A DNA stretch of 36,883 bases from positions 1 to 36,883 of the forward strand of contig JAFAMM010000473.1 of the NCBI GenBank assembly GCA_019233375.1. Direction: 5' to 3'. Positions 18,531 through 28,839 of this stretch are shown here, one piece after another. The position numbers were made by a program, and so were the translations under genes. Each line of letters opens with the position of its first letter. The stretch's first letter is position 1. This DNA is from Acidobacteriaceae bacterium. Its GTDB lineage: Bacteria; Acidobacteriota; Terriglobia; Bryobacterales; Bryobacteraceae. The notes below the pieces were generated by a model. The model was not told the origin of the DNA. It ran no database searches and saw only the letters and a program-made list of their open reading frames with translations.

Positions 18531-18693
18531 AACGACCTGCGAGCAGAAATATCATACACGCCAGAAAAGCTGGTGGAGTCCAGATTCAGGCAGCTTCTGC
18601 ATCCGGGTGCGAAGACCTTGATTCGAGGGTTCCAGAGCTGCGGTTTCCATTCCTCGGTGTAGAAATGGGGCGGGACAGCGATGTCCCCATCGA

Positions 18694-19061
18694 TCATTTC
18701 CCCGCTTCGAGACGGTGACAAGCCAGGCCGCAAACCAGGCCGAGCAGACCGATGCCCAGCAAAAAGAGCGAGCCGGGTTCCGGTACTGCACTCGTCGTCA
18801 AAGAGCCATACCTTCCCGGCGGAGGAACTCCCGGCCCTGGAACGGAATTCGGGTTATCCACAAGGCGCGTCGCATTTGCCAGTCCGGCTGCGTAGACAAT
18901 GGGCCCCTTGGCACGTCCCCGTTGCTCCAGAGTTCACCAACGTAACCGCCGGGTCCGGCAATGTCAAACGTCACGCCAAAGATATCGAATTTGTCTCAGT
19001 GCAGCCTCGCCATCGGCCGGAGCGCAGTCAGAACCCAACGGTTTCGACTGGCGCCGGCCAT
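18694..19061 (-). pseudogene. Decayed PEP-CTERM-sorted secreted protein gene
   Basis: Manual minus-strand reading: MAGASRNRWVLTALRPMARLH*DKFDIFGVTFDIAGPGGYVGELWSNGDVPRG-[frameshift]-PIVYAAGLANATRLVDNPNSVPGPGVPPPGRYGSLTTSAVPEPGSLFLLGIGLLGLVCGLACHRLEAGK*. In-frame TGA at 18996-18998; shift near 18901-18907 (gggcccc). Confidence 0.8.
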
Positions 19062-19066
19062 TGAGC

Positions 19067-20287
19067 TCAACCCGGCTGACCGCGCAAAGGGCGTGTGGAG
19101 TCACACCCCATTAGCACCAACGCCGCCAGAAACAGCGGTATCGTAATCAGCCAGACGACCTCCTTGTAGAGGCTGTGGTCGCCGAGAAAACCGATAAGCG
19201 GCGAAATCACGGTCTGCAGCACTCCGAATGCGAACGTCAGTGCCGCGATCGCGATGCCCGAACGCTGAGGTCCGAAGAGATCGATCGGCAAGGCGTAAAT
19301 GTTTACGCTGCCCGCGAGGGCGAAAAAGAAGCTGATCGAAATAATGGCTGTCGCCCACCGTGCATCCGGCGCTACGAGCAAGAAGACGCTCAGCAGCGAT
19401 CCGCAGGCGCTGAACCAGACCGCACGACGGCGCGCGCTCAGCGCATCGGGCTTCGCTTTCATCCAGAGGAGCGAGAGCCATCCGCCGAAGAATCCGCCCA
19501 GATTCGATAGTAGCGGCGGAATCCATACGTATCCCGCCGCCTGCTTCAAAGACAAGTGATGGACGCGCGTGAGATACAGCGTGGTCCAGTTCGACCATAC
19601 CGAATAAGCGCCCATCCAAAGTACGTTCGCGACGACAAGGAGCAAGAGATTGCGCTCACGCAGGATAGAGAATCTGCTGGCGGTTTCTTCCGGCGCGGCA
19701 AACTCGGCGGCAGCGTAGCGGGCCGGAATCATCCGGTTTACAAGCAACCAAATGGGGATCCAAACGAAACCGAGGAGGCCCGTGATCATGAACGGCACGC
19801 GCCAGCTGTATACGAGCGCAACGCCGACGAAGAGCGGCGCCAGTGCCGCGCCGACGCTCAAGCCGATCTGATTGACAGCTGCCCCGAGAGCGCGCTCGCC
19901 TGGCTTCAGATAGATGCCGTTGAGCTTCCCCACCGCGGGAACACCAGCCGATTCTCCGATAGCCAGCGCCGCGCTGCACGCAGCCAGACCTGCGAAACCA
20001 GTGACCATTCCGATTGCGAGCGCAGAAAGAGACCACCATGTAACCGCCGCACTGATCCCGCGATTGATGCCGAACCGATCCAGCATCCAGCCCGTAAACA
20101 GAGAGCTGGCCGCATAGGCGATGGAAAACGTTGAGAGCAGGAAGCCGAAGCCCGTCTGGTTGAAGTGCATCTGGCTCATGATGAGTGGTGCAAGGACATT
20201 CAGGATCTGGCGATCCAGGTAGTTCAGCGTGGAGGAGAGAATGAAGACGCTGACGGCAATCCAGCGCAGAGAGAAACTAAAGGCCAT
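19067..20287 (-). CDS. MFS transporter
   Basis: 'LSSTLNYLDRQILNVLAPLIMSQMHFNQTGFGFLLSTFSIAYAASSLFTGWMLDRFGINRG'; 12-TM pattern. Confidence 0.9.
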   Translation of the reverse strand: MAFSFSLRWIAVSVFILSSTLNYLDRQILNVLAPLIMSQMHFNQTGFGFLLSTFSIAYAASSLFTGWMLDRFGINRGISAAVTWWSLSALAIGMVTGFAGLAACSAALAIGESAGVPAVGKLNGIYLKPGERALGAAVNQIGLSVGAALAPLFVGVALVYSWRVPFMITGLLGFVWIPIWLLVNRMIPARYAAAEFAAPEETASRFSILRERNLLLLVVANVLWMGAYSVWSNWTTLYLTRVHHLSLKQAAGYVWIPPLLSNLGGFFGGWLSLLWMKAKPDALSARRRAVWFSACGSLLSVFLLVAPDARWATAIISISFFFALAGSVNIYALPIDLFGPQRSGIAIAALTFAFGVLQTVISPLIGFLGDHSLYKEVVWLITIPLFLAALVLMGCDSTRPLRGQPG

Positions 20288-20302
20288 ACGGTGTCAAATG
20301 TC

Positions 20303-20308
20303 TATAAT
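20303..20308 (+). promoter_or_regulatory. Consensus -10 hexamer TATAAT
   Basis: Exact TATAAT, just downstream of the tracked ATG (20298) and upstream of the Tat-like signal. No good -35 seen. Confidence 0.3.
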
Positions 20309-20333
20309 CGGCCAGGGTCGAATTGAGAATCCT

Positions 20334-21419
20334 GTGTGTGGGTTCAGGCTGAACCGGCGGAGGCTGCTCGGGGCGGCTGCGCTCGCAGCAGGGGCGCACA
20401 GCTTGTCGTCATCTGCTTCTGGCGATGAGTTGGAACAACCGCATGGCTCCATCACGGAGGTGGCCGGCGTCCGAGTCGGTCACTTTACCCATCGACGGAA
20501 GCCGACCGGCTGCACGGTGATTCTATTCGAGCACGGCGCAGTTGCGGGAGTGGACGTGCGGGGCTCCGCTCCCGGGACGCGCGAAACAGATCTTCTGAAC
20601 CCCATCAACACAGTGCAGGAAGTAAACGCGATTGTGCTCTCAGGCGGAAGCGCCTTCGGTCTGGAGACCGCAAACGGGGTGATGCGGTGGTTGGAAGAGC
20701 ACGGACAGGGCTATCACGTGGGACCGCTCGTCGTCCCGATTGTTCCAGCCGCCATTCTCTTCGATCTGCAGATCGGTGATCCGAAGATCCGGCCCGACGA
20801 AGAGTCCGGTTACGCGGCATGCGAAGCGGCGTCGAACGCGTCCGTGGCAGAGGGAAACGTGGGGGCTGGGGCGGGCGCGACGGTCGGAAAGCTGTTCGGC
20901 CCGCACGCGGCGATGAAGTCGGGACTGGGGACGGCGAGCATTCGCATTGGCGATACGGGTCTGGTTGTAGGCGCCATCGTCGCGGTGAATGCGCTCGGCG
21001 ATGTGCGCAGCCATCGCACGGGAAAGATCCTCGCCGGAGCTCGTTCCGGCAACGGGCAGTTTCTCGACACAATGGCACAGCTCGCGGCAGGGTCGCGCGG
21101 AGCCCGAGAGCAGCATGCGAGTGCTGGCACCAACACCACAATCGGTGTGGTAGCGACAAACGCCGTTCTGAGCAAAGTCGATATGACAAAGGTGGCGCAG
21201 ATGGCGCATGATGGCTACGCGCGTACTATCAACCCGGTACATACTTCGGCCGATGGCGATGCCATCTTTGCAGTCTCGACCGGAACCGCAAGCGCGAAGG
21301 CGGACGTCACCACGATCGGAGCCGTGGCCGCGGAAGCCATGGCGAAAGCGGTGAACCGGGCTGTTATAACGGCGACAGGTGTCCCCGGCTATCCGGCTTA
21401 CCGCGATATGGCAAAGTGA
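20334..21419 (+). CDS. P1 family (DmpA/S58-type) peptidase with Tat-like signal
   Basis: 'LNRRRLLGAAALAAG' then 'ITEVAGVRVGHFTHRRKPTGCTVILFEHGAVAGVDVRGSAPGTRETDLL...VNAIVLSGGSAFGLETANGVMRWLEE...TNTTIGVVATNAVLSK'. Start is GTG 20334 or ATG 20298. Confidence 0.92.
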   Translation: MCGFRLNRRRLLGAAALAAGAHSLSSSASGDELEQPHGSITEVAGVRVGHFTHRRKPTGCTVILFEHGAVAGVDVRGSAPGTRETDLLNPINTVQEVNAIVLSGGSAFGLETANGVMRWLEEHGQGYHVGPLVVPIVPAAILFDLQIGDPKIRPDEESGYAACEAASNASVAEGNVGAGAGATVGKLFGPHAAMKSGLGTASIRIGDTGLVVGAIVAVNALGDVRSHRTGKILAGARSGNGQFLDTMAQLAAGSRGAREQHASAGTNTTIGVVATNAVLSKVDMTKVAQMAHDGYARTINPVHTSADGDAIFAVSTGTASAKADVTTIGAVAAEAMAKAVNRAVITATGVPGYPAYRDMAK

Positions 21420-23150
21420 TTACCAGCGCACGCTGGTCGTCTGAAAACTGTCCGGATCAATGTTGACTGTTTCCTCCTTCCGTGAGAAGCCATTGGTGAT
21501 CACAATGTGATGAACGCCGACTGAAAGGCGAAGCGCTGCCGGCGTTTGCGCAGCGGGCTTACCGTCGACGATAACCGTAGAACCGCTCGGCACGGAGGTG
21601 ACTAACATCACGCCGCTGCTCCTTGAAAGCGGGATGTAGAGGCTTGAATCCTGAGGAACGACAAAGATGCGGCGCGCTGTCGCATAGCCATTCAAATCGG
21701 CAGTGAGCGTATGCCGGCCCGGTTGGAGGCGCGATATTGTGCAGGGCGCGGTGCAACTCACGTCTGGACGGGCGTCGACCGTGATCTTCGCTCCAGTTGG
21801 CTCGCTGAGAAACTCGACATCGGCAGTACCGGCAGGCGGCACCGCTTGCGACGGAACTGCGGTATTGCGCGGTGGCGCGGGTTTGGGAGCCTTTGGTGCC
21901 GTTTGCGTTGCTGTCTGTGTAGCGGGCTGCGCTTGCGGCCGCGGCGGCGGAGCGGCGGGCAATTCCGTAAAGTCTTTCGGCAGGCGCGCGGGTTGAGCAA
22001 CGGTGGAAGTGTTCACAGGCGGCGGGCTCACAGGAGCGCCATTCGGGTTAGCGACCTGCATCGGCAGACTCGGGCCGGAGTTCATCCTTACGATCAGAAT
22101 AATGGCCGCGGCGAGTGCAAAACACAGGAGAACGATGAGCGCCAGCTTCTTCCCTGTGGAGTGAGATTCAGAAGCTGCAGCCGCCACGTCGGCATCGTCC
22201 GCGCGGCGTCGCCTTGTGATGCTCGGCAGATCATAAACGGGTGGTACAACCGCCGGCTCGCCAGCTTCGGCAATGAGCGGCGCTGTCGGCGGAGGTTCAG
22301 CCATCGCCACCGAAAGAGCTCCGACGAAATCACTGCAGGAAGGAAAGCGATCCGGTGGTTCTTTGGAGAGAGCGCGCCGCAAGATCACGTCTACCGTCTC
22401 GTGCAGCGGGGGCTTGATTTGGTGCGCAAGCCGCGGCTCCTGCTTGCAGATCGAATAGAAGAGTGCCGGGAGCGTGTCCGCCGTAAAGGGCTTTTCGCCC
22501 GTGAGCAACTCATAGACGACAACCGCCAGCGAGAACTGATCGGATCGCCCATCGATCGCCAGCCCCTGAATCTGCTCGGGCGACATATAATTCGGGGTTC
22601 CGATCATGGTGCCGCTGTGCGTGATGTCGTGCGAGATAAACTTGGCGACGCCAAAGTCGGCGATCTTCGCGATCTGCTCGCCCGGCGCGGTTTCCGATAT
22701 GAGAATGTTTGCCGGCTTGATGTCTCGATGAATGATTCCCTTGCGGTGCGCATAATCAAGCGCGTCTGCGACCTGCCGTAAATAGACGATGAGCGTAGCC
22801 GTCTCGGGCAGACGGCGGTCGCGCATGAGCGACGCAAGCGAAGCGCCGCGCACGAACTCCATGACGATGTACGCGTAGTCTTCTTTTTCGAGGACGTCGT
22901 ATACAGTCACGATGTTGGGGTGTGAAAGAATGCCGGCGGACTGGGCTTCACGCAAAAGCCGCTCGCGCACGCGCTGCCGCTCGGATGGGTCAGTCAGTTC
23001 GGAGAGGTGAATCGTCTTAATCGCGACGGTGCGTCCGATGGCAGGATCGAGCGCTTTGTAAACAAGTCCCATGCCGCCGCGGCCCAATTGTTCAAGGATT
23101 TGGTAGCGGCCCGGCTGCTCCACGATCTTCAGTATAGATGCGCTGTTCAA
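21420..23150 (-). CDS. Ser/Thr protein kinase, single TM, C-terminal tandem PEGA domains
   Basis: 'LGRGGMGLVYKALDPAIGRTVAIK', 'IIHRDIKPANIL', 'IADFGVAKF', 'GTPNYMSPEQ'; TM; Pro-rich linker; two PEGA-like repeats. Tracked start is TTG. Confidence 0.95.
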   Translation of the reverse strand: MNSASILKIVEQPGRYQILEQLGRGGMGLVYKALDPAIGRTVAIKTIHLSELTDPSERQRVRERLLREAQSAGILSHPNIVTVYDVLEKEDYAYIVMEFVRGASLASLMRDRRLPETATLIVYLRQVADALDYAHRKGIIHRDIKPANILISETAPGEQIAKIADFGVAKFISHDITHSGTMIGTPNYMSPEQIQGLAIDGRSDQFSLAVVVYELLTGEKPFTADTLPALFYSICKQEPRLAHQIKPPLHETVDVILRRALSKEPPDRFPSCSDFVGALSVAMAEPPPTAPLIAEAGEPAVVPPVYDLPSITRRRRADDADVAAAASESHSTGKKLALIVLLCFALAAAIILIVRMNSGPSLPMQVANPNGAPVSPPPVNTSTVAQPARLPKDFTELPAAPPPRPQAQPATQTATQTAPKAPKPAPPRNTAVPSQAVPPAGTADVEFLSEPTGAKITVDARPDVSCTAPCTISRLQPGRHTLTADLNGYATARRIFVVPQDSSLYIPLSRSSGVMLVTSVPSGSTVIVDGKPAAQTPAALRLSVGVHHIVITNGFSRKEETVNIDPDSFQTTSVRW

Positions 23151-23219
23151 CTGTCTAAGTGTCTAAGAATATAGACGCGGAAGCGCAATTGGGGGCAGTT
23201 GTTACGATGAAAATAACGC

Positions 23220-24674
23220 ATGATTCCTGAGGTGATAGAAGAAGGACTGACCTTCGACGATGTCCTTCTGCAGCCCGCGTACAGCCAACTAACTCCGGCA
23301 GAAGCAGACACAACCACGCGTCTGACTCCGAAAATTACGCTGAAAATTCCGATCATCAGTGCCGCCATGGATACCGTGACGGAGTCGCATATGGCGATTG
23401 CTCTCGCGCAGCAGGGTGGCATCGGCATCATACACCGCAATATGTCTATTGAGCGCCAGGCGGAAGAAGTGGACCGCGTCAAGCGCAGTGAGAGCGGAAT
23501 GATTGTCGATCCGGTCACGATTGAGCCGGAGCGGAAGATCTCCGAGGCACTGGAATTAATGAGCCGTTACCGGATCTCCGGCGTGCCTGTAACCAACAAT
23601 GGACGCCTGGTTGGAATTCTGACAAATCGAGACCTGCGCTTTGAAACGCGGTTCGATCTGCCCATTGCAGAAGTGATGACGAAAGAAAACCTCATCACGG
23701 TACCGGTGGGGACCACGCTCGAAGAGGCGCAGAAGATCCTGCATCAGCATCGGGTGGAGAAGCTGCTCGTGGTAGACGATAACTACGCGCTTAAGGGCCT
23801 GATCACGGTCAAAGATATTCAGAAAAAGCTGAAATACCCGAATGCCGCAAAGGACGCGCAGGGACGTTTACGTGTAGCGGCCGCAATCGGCGCAACCGGT
23901 GATTTTCTCGAGCGCGCAAGCGAGCTTGTACGCAGGAAGGTAGACGTAATCGCGATTGACTCGGCGCACGGACATAGCCAGCGCGTGATGGACGCAGTGA
24001 AAGCGGTAAAGTCATCGCTTCCCGAGGTGGAGGTTCTCGCGGGGAACGTCGCTTCGTATGCAGGGGCGCGCGACCTGATCCGGCTCGGCGCGGATGGAAT
24101 CAAGGTCGGCATCGGCCCCGGCTCTATTTGCACCACACGTGTTGTCAGCGGCGCGGGGGTGCCCCAGATCACGGCTATCGCGCAATGCGCCAAGGCAACT
24201 CGAGAAGCGAAAATCCCGCTCATCTCGGACGGCGGCGTAAAGTACTCGGGTGACATCACGAAAGCGATCGCGGCGGGAGCGGATTCCGTCATGATCGGCA
24301 GTCTGCTGGCCGGAACAGACGAAAGCCCCGGCGAGACGATTCTTTACCAGGGCAGAACGTTCAAGAGTTACCGCGGCATGGGTTCGATTGGCGCCATGCC
24401 GCACGGCGGATCAGAACGGTACGCACAAGCAGCCAATGGAAAGCTGGTGCCGGAAGGAATCGAAGGCCGGGTGCCCTACAAAGGTCCGCTTGCGGAACTG
24501 AGTTACCAATTGGTCGGAGGGTTACGCGCCGGCATGGGTTATTGCGGCTGCGCAACTATCTCTGACTTGCAGCAGAAGGCGAAGTTTCTGAGAGTCACGG
24601 TTGCCGGTCTGCGCGAAAGCCACGTGCACGACGTGATCATCACAAAAGAAGCCCCCAACTACCGGCTGGAATAG
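23220..24674 (+). CDS. guaB: IMP dehydrogenase
   Basis: '[17 protein letters not shown]', CBS domains, '[19 protein letters not shown]', '[11 protein letters not shown]'. Confidence 0.98.
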   Translation: MIPEVIEEGLTFDDVLLQPAYSQLTPAEADTTTRLTPKITLKIPIISAAMDTVTESHMAIALAQQGGIGIIHRNMSIERQAEEVDRVKRSESGMIVDPVTIEPERKISEALELMSRYRISGVPVTNNGRLVGILTNRDLRFETRFDLPIAEVMTKENLITVPVGTTLEEAQKILHQHRVEKLLVVDDNYALKGLITVKDIQKKLKYPNAAKDAQGRLRVAAAIGATGDFLERASELVRRKVDVIAIDSAHGHSQRVMDAVKAVKSSLPEVEVLAGNVASYAGARDLIRLGADGIKVGIGPGSICTTRVVSGAGVPQITAIAQCAKATREAKIPLISDGGVKYSGDITKAIAAGADSVMIGSLLAGTDESPGETILYQGRTFKSYRGMGSIGAMPHGGSERYAQAANGKLVPEGIEGRVPYKGPLAELSYQLVGGLRAGMGYCGCATISDLQQKAKFLRVTVAGLRESHVHDVIITKEAPNYRLE

Positions 24675-24708
24675 CGCGGCGGCCGGGGGCGAAGTTTACG
24701 AGGAGCAG

Positions 24709-27057
24709 TTAGCTCGCAAGAGCCAGTGGTTTGAGGTTTATCTGCGGTATCACGATCGACAGGAGTTCTTCGACGCGGCTCACAAAGTGGAACTGCATTT
24801 CCTGGCGGACATGATCGGGCAGATCCCGCAGGTCTTTCTTATTTCCTAGCGGCAGAATCACGCGATTGATGCCGGAACGGCGGGCCGCGAGCACTTTCTC
24901 CTTAACCCCCCCGATCGGCAGCACCAGACCCGCAAGCGTGATTTCACCCGTCATGGCGATGTCGCTGCGCGCCGGCAGACCGGTGTAAAGCGACGCCATG
25001 GCGGACGTCATAGTGACACCGGCGGAGGGTCCATCTTTCGGGATCGCACCGGCTGGTACGTGTACGTGTACCCCGTTGTCCTTGATGACTTCGGGGTCGA
25101 CGCCGAGGTCGGCAGCGTGCGCCCAGATGTAACTTTGAGCGATCTTGGCGGATTCTTGCATCACCTCGCCGAGCTGGCCGGTCATGGTGAGGCCCTTTCC
25201 ATTCGGCAGCAGCGCCGTCTCGATGTAGAGGACGTCGCCGCCCGTTTCGGTCCAGGCCAAGCCGGTGACAACACCGGGCGGTACGGTCTTGCGGGCCTCC
25301 TCGGGTAGAAAGCTTTCCGGACCCAACAGATCAAGCAGCGCTTCGGGCGTAACCAGCACATTGCCGGTCTGGCCTTCCGCGAACTGCAGGGTGACTTTGC
25401 GGGTGACGCGAGCGATGGCTCGTTCCAACCGGCGCAACCCGGCTTCGCGGGTGTAGCCGCGGATGATTGCCTTCAGGCCGTCGTCGGTAAATTCGATCTC
25501 CTCGTCGCTGAGGCCGGTTGCCTTCAACTGACGTGGAATCAAATACCGGCGCGCGATCTGCAGTTTTTCCTCTTCGCTGTATCCCGAGAGCCGCAGGATT
25601 TCCATGCGGTCCAGCAATGGCTGCGGGATCGTATCGAGCGAATTCGCCGTGGTGATGAACAGCACCTTCGACAAGTCAAAGGCGAGGTCCAGATAGTTGT
25701 CGCGGAAGGTTTTGTTCTGCTCCGGATCCAACACCTCGAGCAGCGCCGCCGCGGGGTCGCCGCGGAAGTCACGGCCGAGCTTATCAACCTCATCGAGCAA
25801 AAGAACCGGATTCAGCGCGCCGGCACGCCGCATGGCCTGCAGCAGACGGCCTGCCATCGCCCCGATGTAGGTCCGGCGATGGCCGCGCAGCTCCGCTTCG
25901 TCATGCATGCCGCCCAGGCTGAAGCGCTCAAATTTGCGGCCGAGCGCGCGCGCGATGGACTGTCCGAGGGAGGTTTTACCGACGCCGGGAGGTCCGACGA
26001 GGCACAGAATCGGCGCCTTCGCTTCCGGATTCCGCTTGAGCACGCTCAGCTGTTCGAGTATGCGTTCTTTGATTTCCTTGAGTCCGAAATGGTCTTCATC
26101 GAGGACGCCTCGCGCGTGAGAGATGTCGAGGTTGTCTTCCGTTTTCGCGCTCCAAGGCAGGTCGAGAACGAACTCGAGATAGGTTCTTGTTACGTGATAG
26201 TCAGGCGCACCGGCCGGAAGACGCTCCAACCTACCGAGCTCGCGCTCGAATTCCTTCCTGGCTTCCTCCGGCAGATTTGCTTTTTCGAAGCGCTCGCGCA
26301 GCATCTCCGCCTCGGCCTTGTCGGAATCCTTCTCGCCAAGTTCCTGCTGAATGGCGCGGAGCTGCTGCCGGAGGAAGTATTCGCGCTGCTCCTTCGACAT
26401 CTCGTCGCGCGCATTCGAATTGATTTTCTGCCGCAGCTCGAGCACTTGCAGCTCATGCGATAAGTACGCGTGAATCAGCCGGAGCGCATCGACGCGCGTC
26501 TCGGCCTCGAGCAGTTTCTGCTCCCGGGCAATGTCCAGGCTGAAGATGCTGGCCAGCAGGTAGGCGAGACGCAGCGGGTCATCGCTGCCGGCGAGCATGC
26601 GGGTCAGTTCCGCGGCCGATTGCGGCTGCGCTAACGCGATCGCTTTGGATGCCAGTTCGAGCAAAGCGCCCGAAAGAGCTTCAACCTCTGATCCACCATC
26701 CTGCGGGACAGGAAGGACACGATACTTCGCGGTCAGGTAGGGTTCCGCTTCGAGCTTCATCACCACAACGCGCTCGACGCCTAGCACCAGGATCTCCAGC
26801 AATCCATCGCTCGGCCGCGATGACTTGCGAATGACCGCCTTGGTGCCGATAGTGTACAAGTCATCCTGCTGCGGCGCCTCGATTTGCGGATCGCGCTGGG
26901 CAATCAGGATAATTTCTTTCTCCTCCGTATTCAGTGCCGCCTGCACGGCCCGAAGCGAGTTCTCACGCCCCACGGACAGGGGCAGCAACAATCCGGGGAA
27001 GAGAATGGTGTTCTTCAGCGGAAGTGTTGGCAGAACCTGAAATTCATTATTTGCCAT
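24709..27057 (-). CDS. lon: ATP-dependent protease La (Lon)
   Basis: '[51 protein letters not shown]', catalytic '[11 protein letters not shown]'. Start set at MANNEF (27057). Confidence 0.98.
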   Translation of the reverse strand: MANNEFQVLPTLPLKNTILFPGLLLPLSVGRENSLRAVQAALNTEEKEIILIAQRDPQIEAPQQDDLYTIGTKAVIRKSSRPSDGLLEILVLGVERVVVMKLEAEPYLTAKYRVLPVPQDGGSEVEALSGALLELASKAIALAQPQSAAELTRMLAGSDDPLRLAYLLASIFSLDIAREQKLLEAETRVDALRLIHAYLSHELQVLELRQKINSNARDEMSKEQREYFLRQQLRAIQQELGEKDSDKAEAEMLRERFEKANLPEEARKEFERELGRLERLPAGAPDYHVTRTYLEFVLDLPWSAKTEDNLDISHARGVLDEDHFGLKEIKERILEQLSVLKRNPEAKAPILCLVGPPGVGKTSLGQSIARALGRKFERFSLGGMHDEAELRGHRRTYIGAMAGRLLQAMRRAGALNPVLLLDEVDKLGRDFRGDPAAALLEVLDPEQNKTFRDNYLDLAFDLSKVLFITTANSLDTIPQPLLDRMEILRLSGYSEEEKLQIARRYLIPRQLKATGLSDEEIEFTDDGLKAIIRGYTREAGLRRLERAIARVTRKVTLQFAEGQTGNVLVTPEALLDLLGPESFLPEEARKTVPPGVVTGLAWTETGGDVLYIETALLPNGKGLTMTGQLGEVMQESAKIAQSYIWAHAADLGVDPEVIKDNGVHVHVPAGAIPKDGPSAGVTMTSAMASLYTGLPARSDIAMTGEITLAGLVLPIGGVKEKVLAARRSGINRVILPLGNKKDLRDLPDHVRQEMQFHFVSRVEELLSIVIPQINLKPLALAS

Positions 27058-27144
27058 TTCTTTGCTCTTGCTACCAATCTGATGCGCTTTGCGCAAGACA
27101 AGCTGCGATTATTTGCGTTCCTTATACTAAGGTTTCACTAGGCC

Positions 27145-27180
27145 TTAAAAAGCCCGGACTGGAGGAACCGGTCCGGGCTG
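27145..27180 (-). terminator. Rho-independent terminator downstream of the degP-like gene
   Basis: Minus strand AGCCCGGAC-CGGTTCCTCCA-GTCCGGGCT followed by TTTTAA; perfect 9-bp GC-rich stem and T-run. Confidence 0.85.
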
Positions 27181-27204
27181 TTTCTGCGGGATCTGAGAAA
27201 CGGG

Positions 27205-28737
27205 TTACTTCGGCTGAACGACGGCGAAGATCACCTGCCCGCCGTTATTGATGGTCAGGAGCACCGGCTTGCCCTGGGCGGCCGACATCAAACGGCGGAA
27301 CTCACCTACAGTTGCCACCGGATGACGGTCCACGCCGATGATAACGCTACCCTGCTGAAGCGGCGCTTCGGCAGCCGGACTCGCCTGGTCGACATTGGTG
27401 ACCACGACGCCCTTGGTGCTGGCCGGAACTCCCGCCTGTTGAGCGATGTCAGGCGTCAGCGCTTCCACCGTAATGCCGCGCTCGGTGGCCGAGCCGTTAT
27501 CGCTGCCATTGTCGTTTCCGGGTTCATTTCCGTTGCCCTGGCCGTTATTGGCTTCTTCGAGGCCGCCGGGACGCGTTCCGAGAGTCACATTGACCGTTGT
27601 GGGTTGGCCGTTGCGGATCACGTCGAGTTTTACGGTTGTACCCGGTTCATGGGAGATCACGTTCATCGTGAGGTCGTCGGCATTATGAACAGGTTTGCCG
27701 TCGATGGCGGTGATGACGTCACCCGTTTTCAGACCGCCCTTATCGCCCGGCGAGCCTGGGGTGATGTTGCCCACCAGCGCGCCCTCGGTGTTCTTGAGTC
27801 CGAACTGCTGCGCCAAAGCCGGCGTCAGCTCTTGCAGGTAAACGCCCATGTAGCCGCGCGAAACCTTACCATGCTTGATGAGCTGATCCATCACCTGCTT
27901 GGCCATGTTCGAGGGAACGGCGAAGCCGATGCCGATATTTCCGCCCTCGCCGCCGAAGCTGCTGCCGCCGGTGAGGATCATCGTGTTCATGCCGATCAAC
28001 TCGCCTTTGGCGTTAATCAGCGCGCCGCCCGAATTGCCGGGGTTGATGGCCGCATCGGTCTGAATGAAATTCTGCAGCGAGAGACCGCGCTCGAGTGTGC
28101 GATTCTTGGCGCTGACGATGCCCATCGTAACGGTGTGATCTTCGCCGAACGGATTGCCGATAGCGAAACAGAGATCACCAACGCGCGCCCCATCGGAGTT
28201 CGCAAACGGCAGGACGGGTAGATTGCTCGTGTCGATCTTGACCACGGCAACGTCGGTCTGCGGGTCTGTGCCTACTGTCTTGGCCGAGAACTCACGGCCA
28301 TCGGAGAGCGTGATTTTCAAAGATGTGGCTTTATCAACCACATGGTTATTGGTGAGGATGTACCCCGTCGGGTTCACGATGATGCCCGAACCCAGGCCCT
28401 CCTCCCGCTGATTCTGCGGGCGCTGCATACCGCCGCCGAAGAATTGCCGGAAGAAAGGATCCGAGAGCAGCGGGTTATTACCCTGCTGCGCCTTTACGAT
28501 CCGCGTCATGCTGATTTTGACAACGGCTGGAGAAGCTTTCTCGATGATGTCTGCAAACGAATTCGAAAGCTCGTTGACGCGCTGGTTGCTGGGAGCTGTA
28601 TCAGCTCGGGCAACCACGGAAACAGGCGCGTTCGAGTGAGACGCAACGGCGAAGGCGGCGATCAGCCCGCCGCCAACGGATGCCGCAACCAGCGTCAGAA
28701 TGGCGGTGGAGCGGCGAAATTGGACCACGTTTGACAT
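27205..28737 (-). CDS. degP: Do/DegQ-type periplasmic serine endopeptidase (HtrA), two PDZ domains
   Basis: 'TNNHVVD', 'DVAVVKID', 'GNSGGALIN', two PDZ regions. GGAGG is 5' of the ATG at 28737, so the tracked TTG at 28746 is unlikely. Confidence 0.95.
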   Translation of the reverse strand: MSNVVQFRRSTAILTLVAASVGGGLIAAFAVASHSNAPVSVVARADTAPSNQRVNELSNSFADIIEKASPAVVKISMTRIVKAQQGNNPLLSDPFFRQFFGGGMQRPQNQREEGLGSGIIVNPTGYILTNNHVVDKATSLKITLSDGREFSAKTVGTDPQTDVAVVKIDTSNLPVLPFANSDGARVGDLCFAIGNPFGEDHTVTMGIVSAKNRTLERGLSLQNFIQTDAAINPGNSGGALINAKGELIGMNTMILTGGSSFGGEGGNIGIGFAVPSNMAKQVMDQLIKHGKVSRGYMGVYLQELTPALAQQFGLKNTEGALVGNITPGSPGDKGGLKTGDVITAIDGKPVHNADDLTMNVISHEPGTTVKLDVIRNGQPTTVNVTLGTRPGGLEEANNGQGNGNEPGNDNGSDNGSATERGITVEALTPDIAQQAGVPASTKGVVVTNVDQASPAAEAPLQQGSVIIGVDRHPVATVGEFRRLMSAAQGKPVLLTINNGGQVIFAVVQPK

Positions 28738-28839
28738 GTCCTCCAAAATCCTTTCTATGAGCGGCTCGTCCTCTACGTGGCCGCGTTCCCTACATATGAC
28801 GTACTAAATCCGGTTTCGATTTACATGCGCCGTTCGGAG

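Noticed and set aside
18453-18662. 69-aa plus-strand ORF between Usp and the PEP-CTERM remnant
   Set aside because: Overlaps the Usp 5' end antisense and lacks domain or RBS support.
21711-22781. 356-aa plus-strand ORF opposite the Ser/Thr kinase
   Set aside because: Arg-rich low-complexity translation with no domain; antisense shadow of a strongly supported kinase in high-GC DNA.
23151-23219. Purine-type riboswitch upstream of guaB
   Set aside because: Leader is only about 69 nt, shared with a divergent gene, with no recognisable riboswitch core.
27322-28221. 299-aa plus-strand ORF opposite degP
   Set aside because: Antisense shadow ORF of a confident HtrA gene; no recognisable family.
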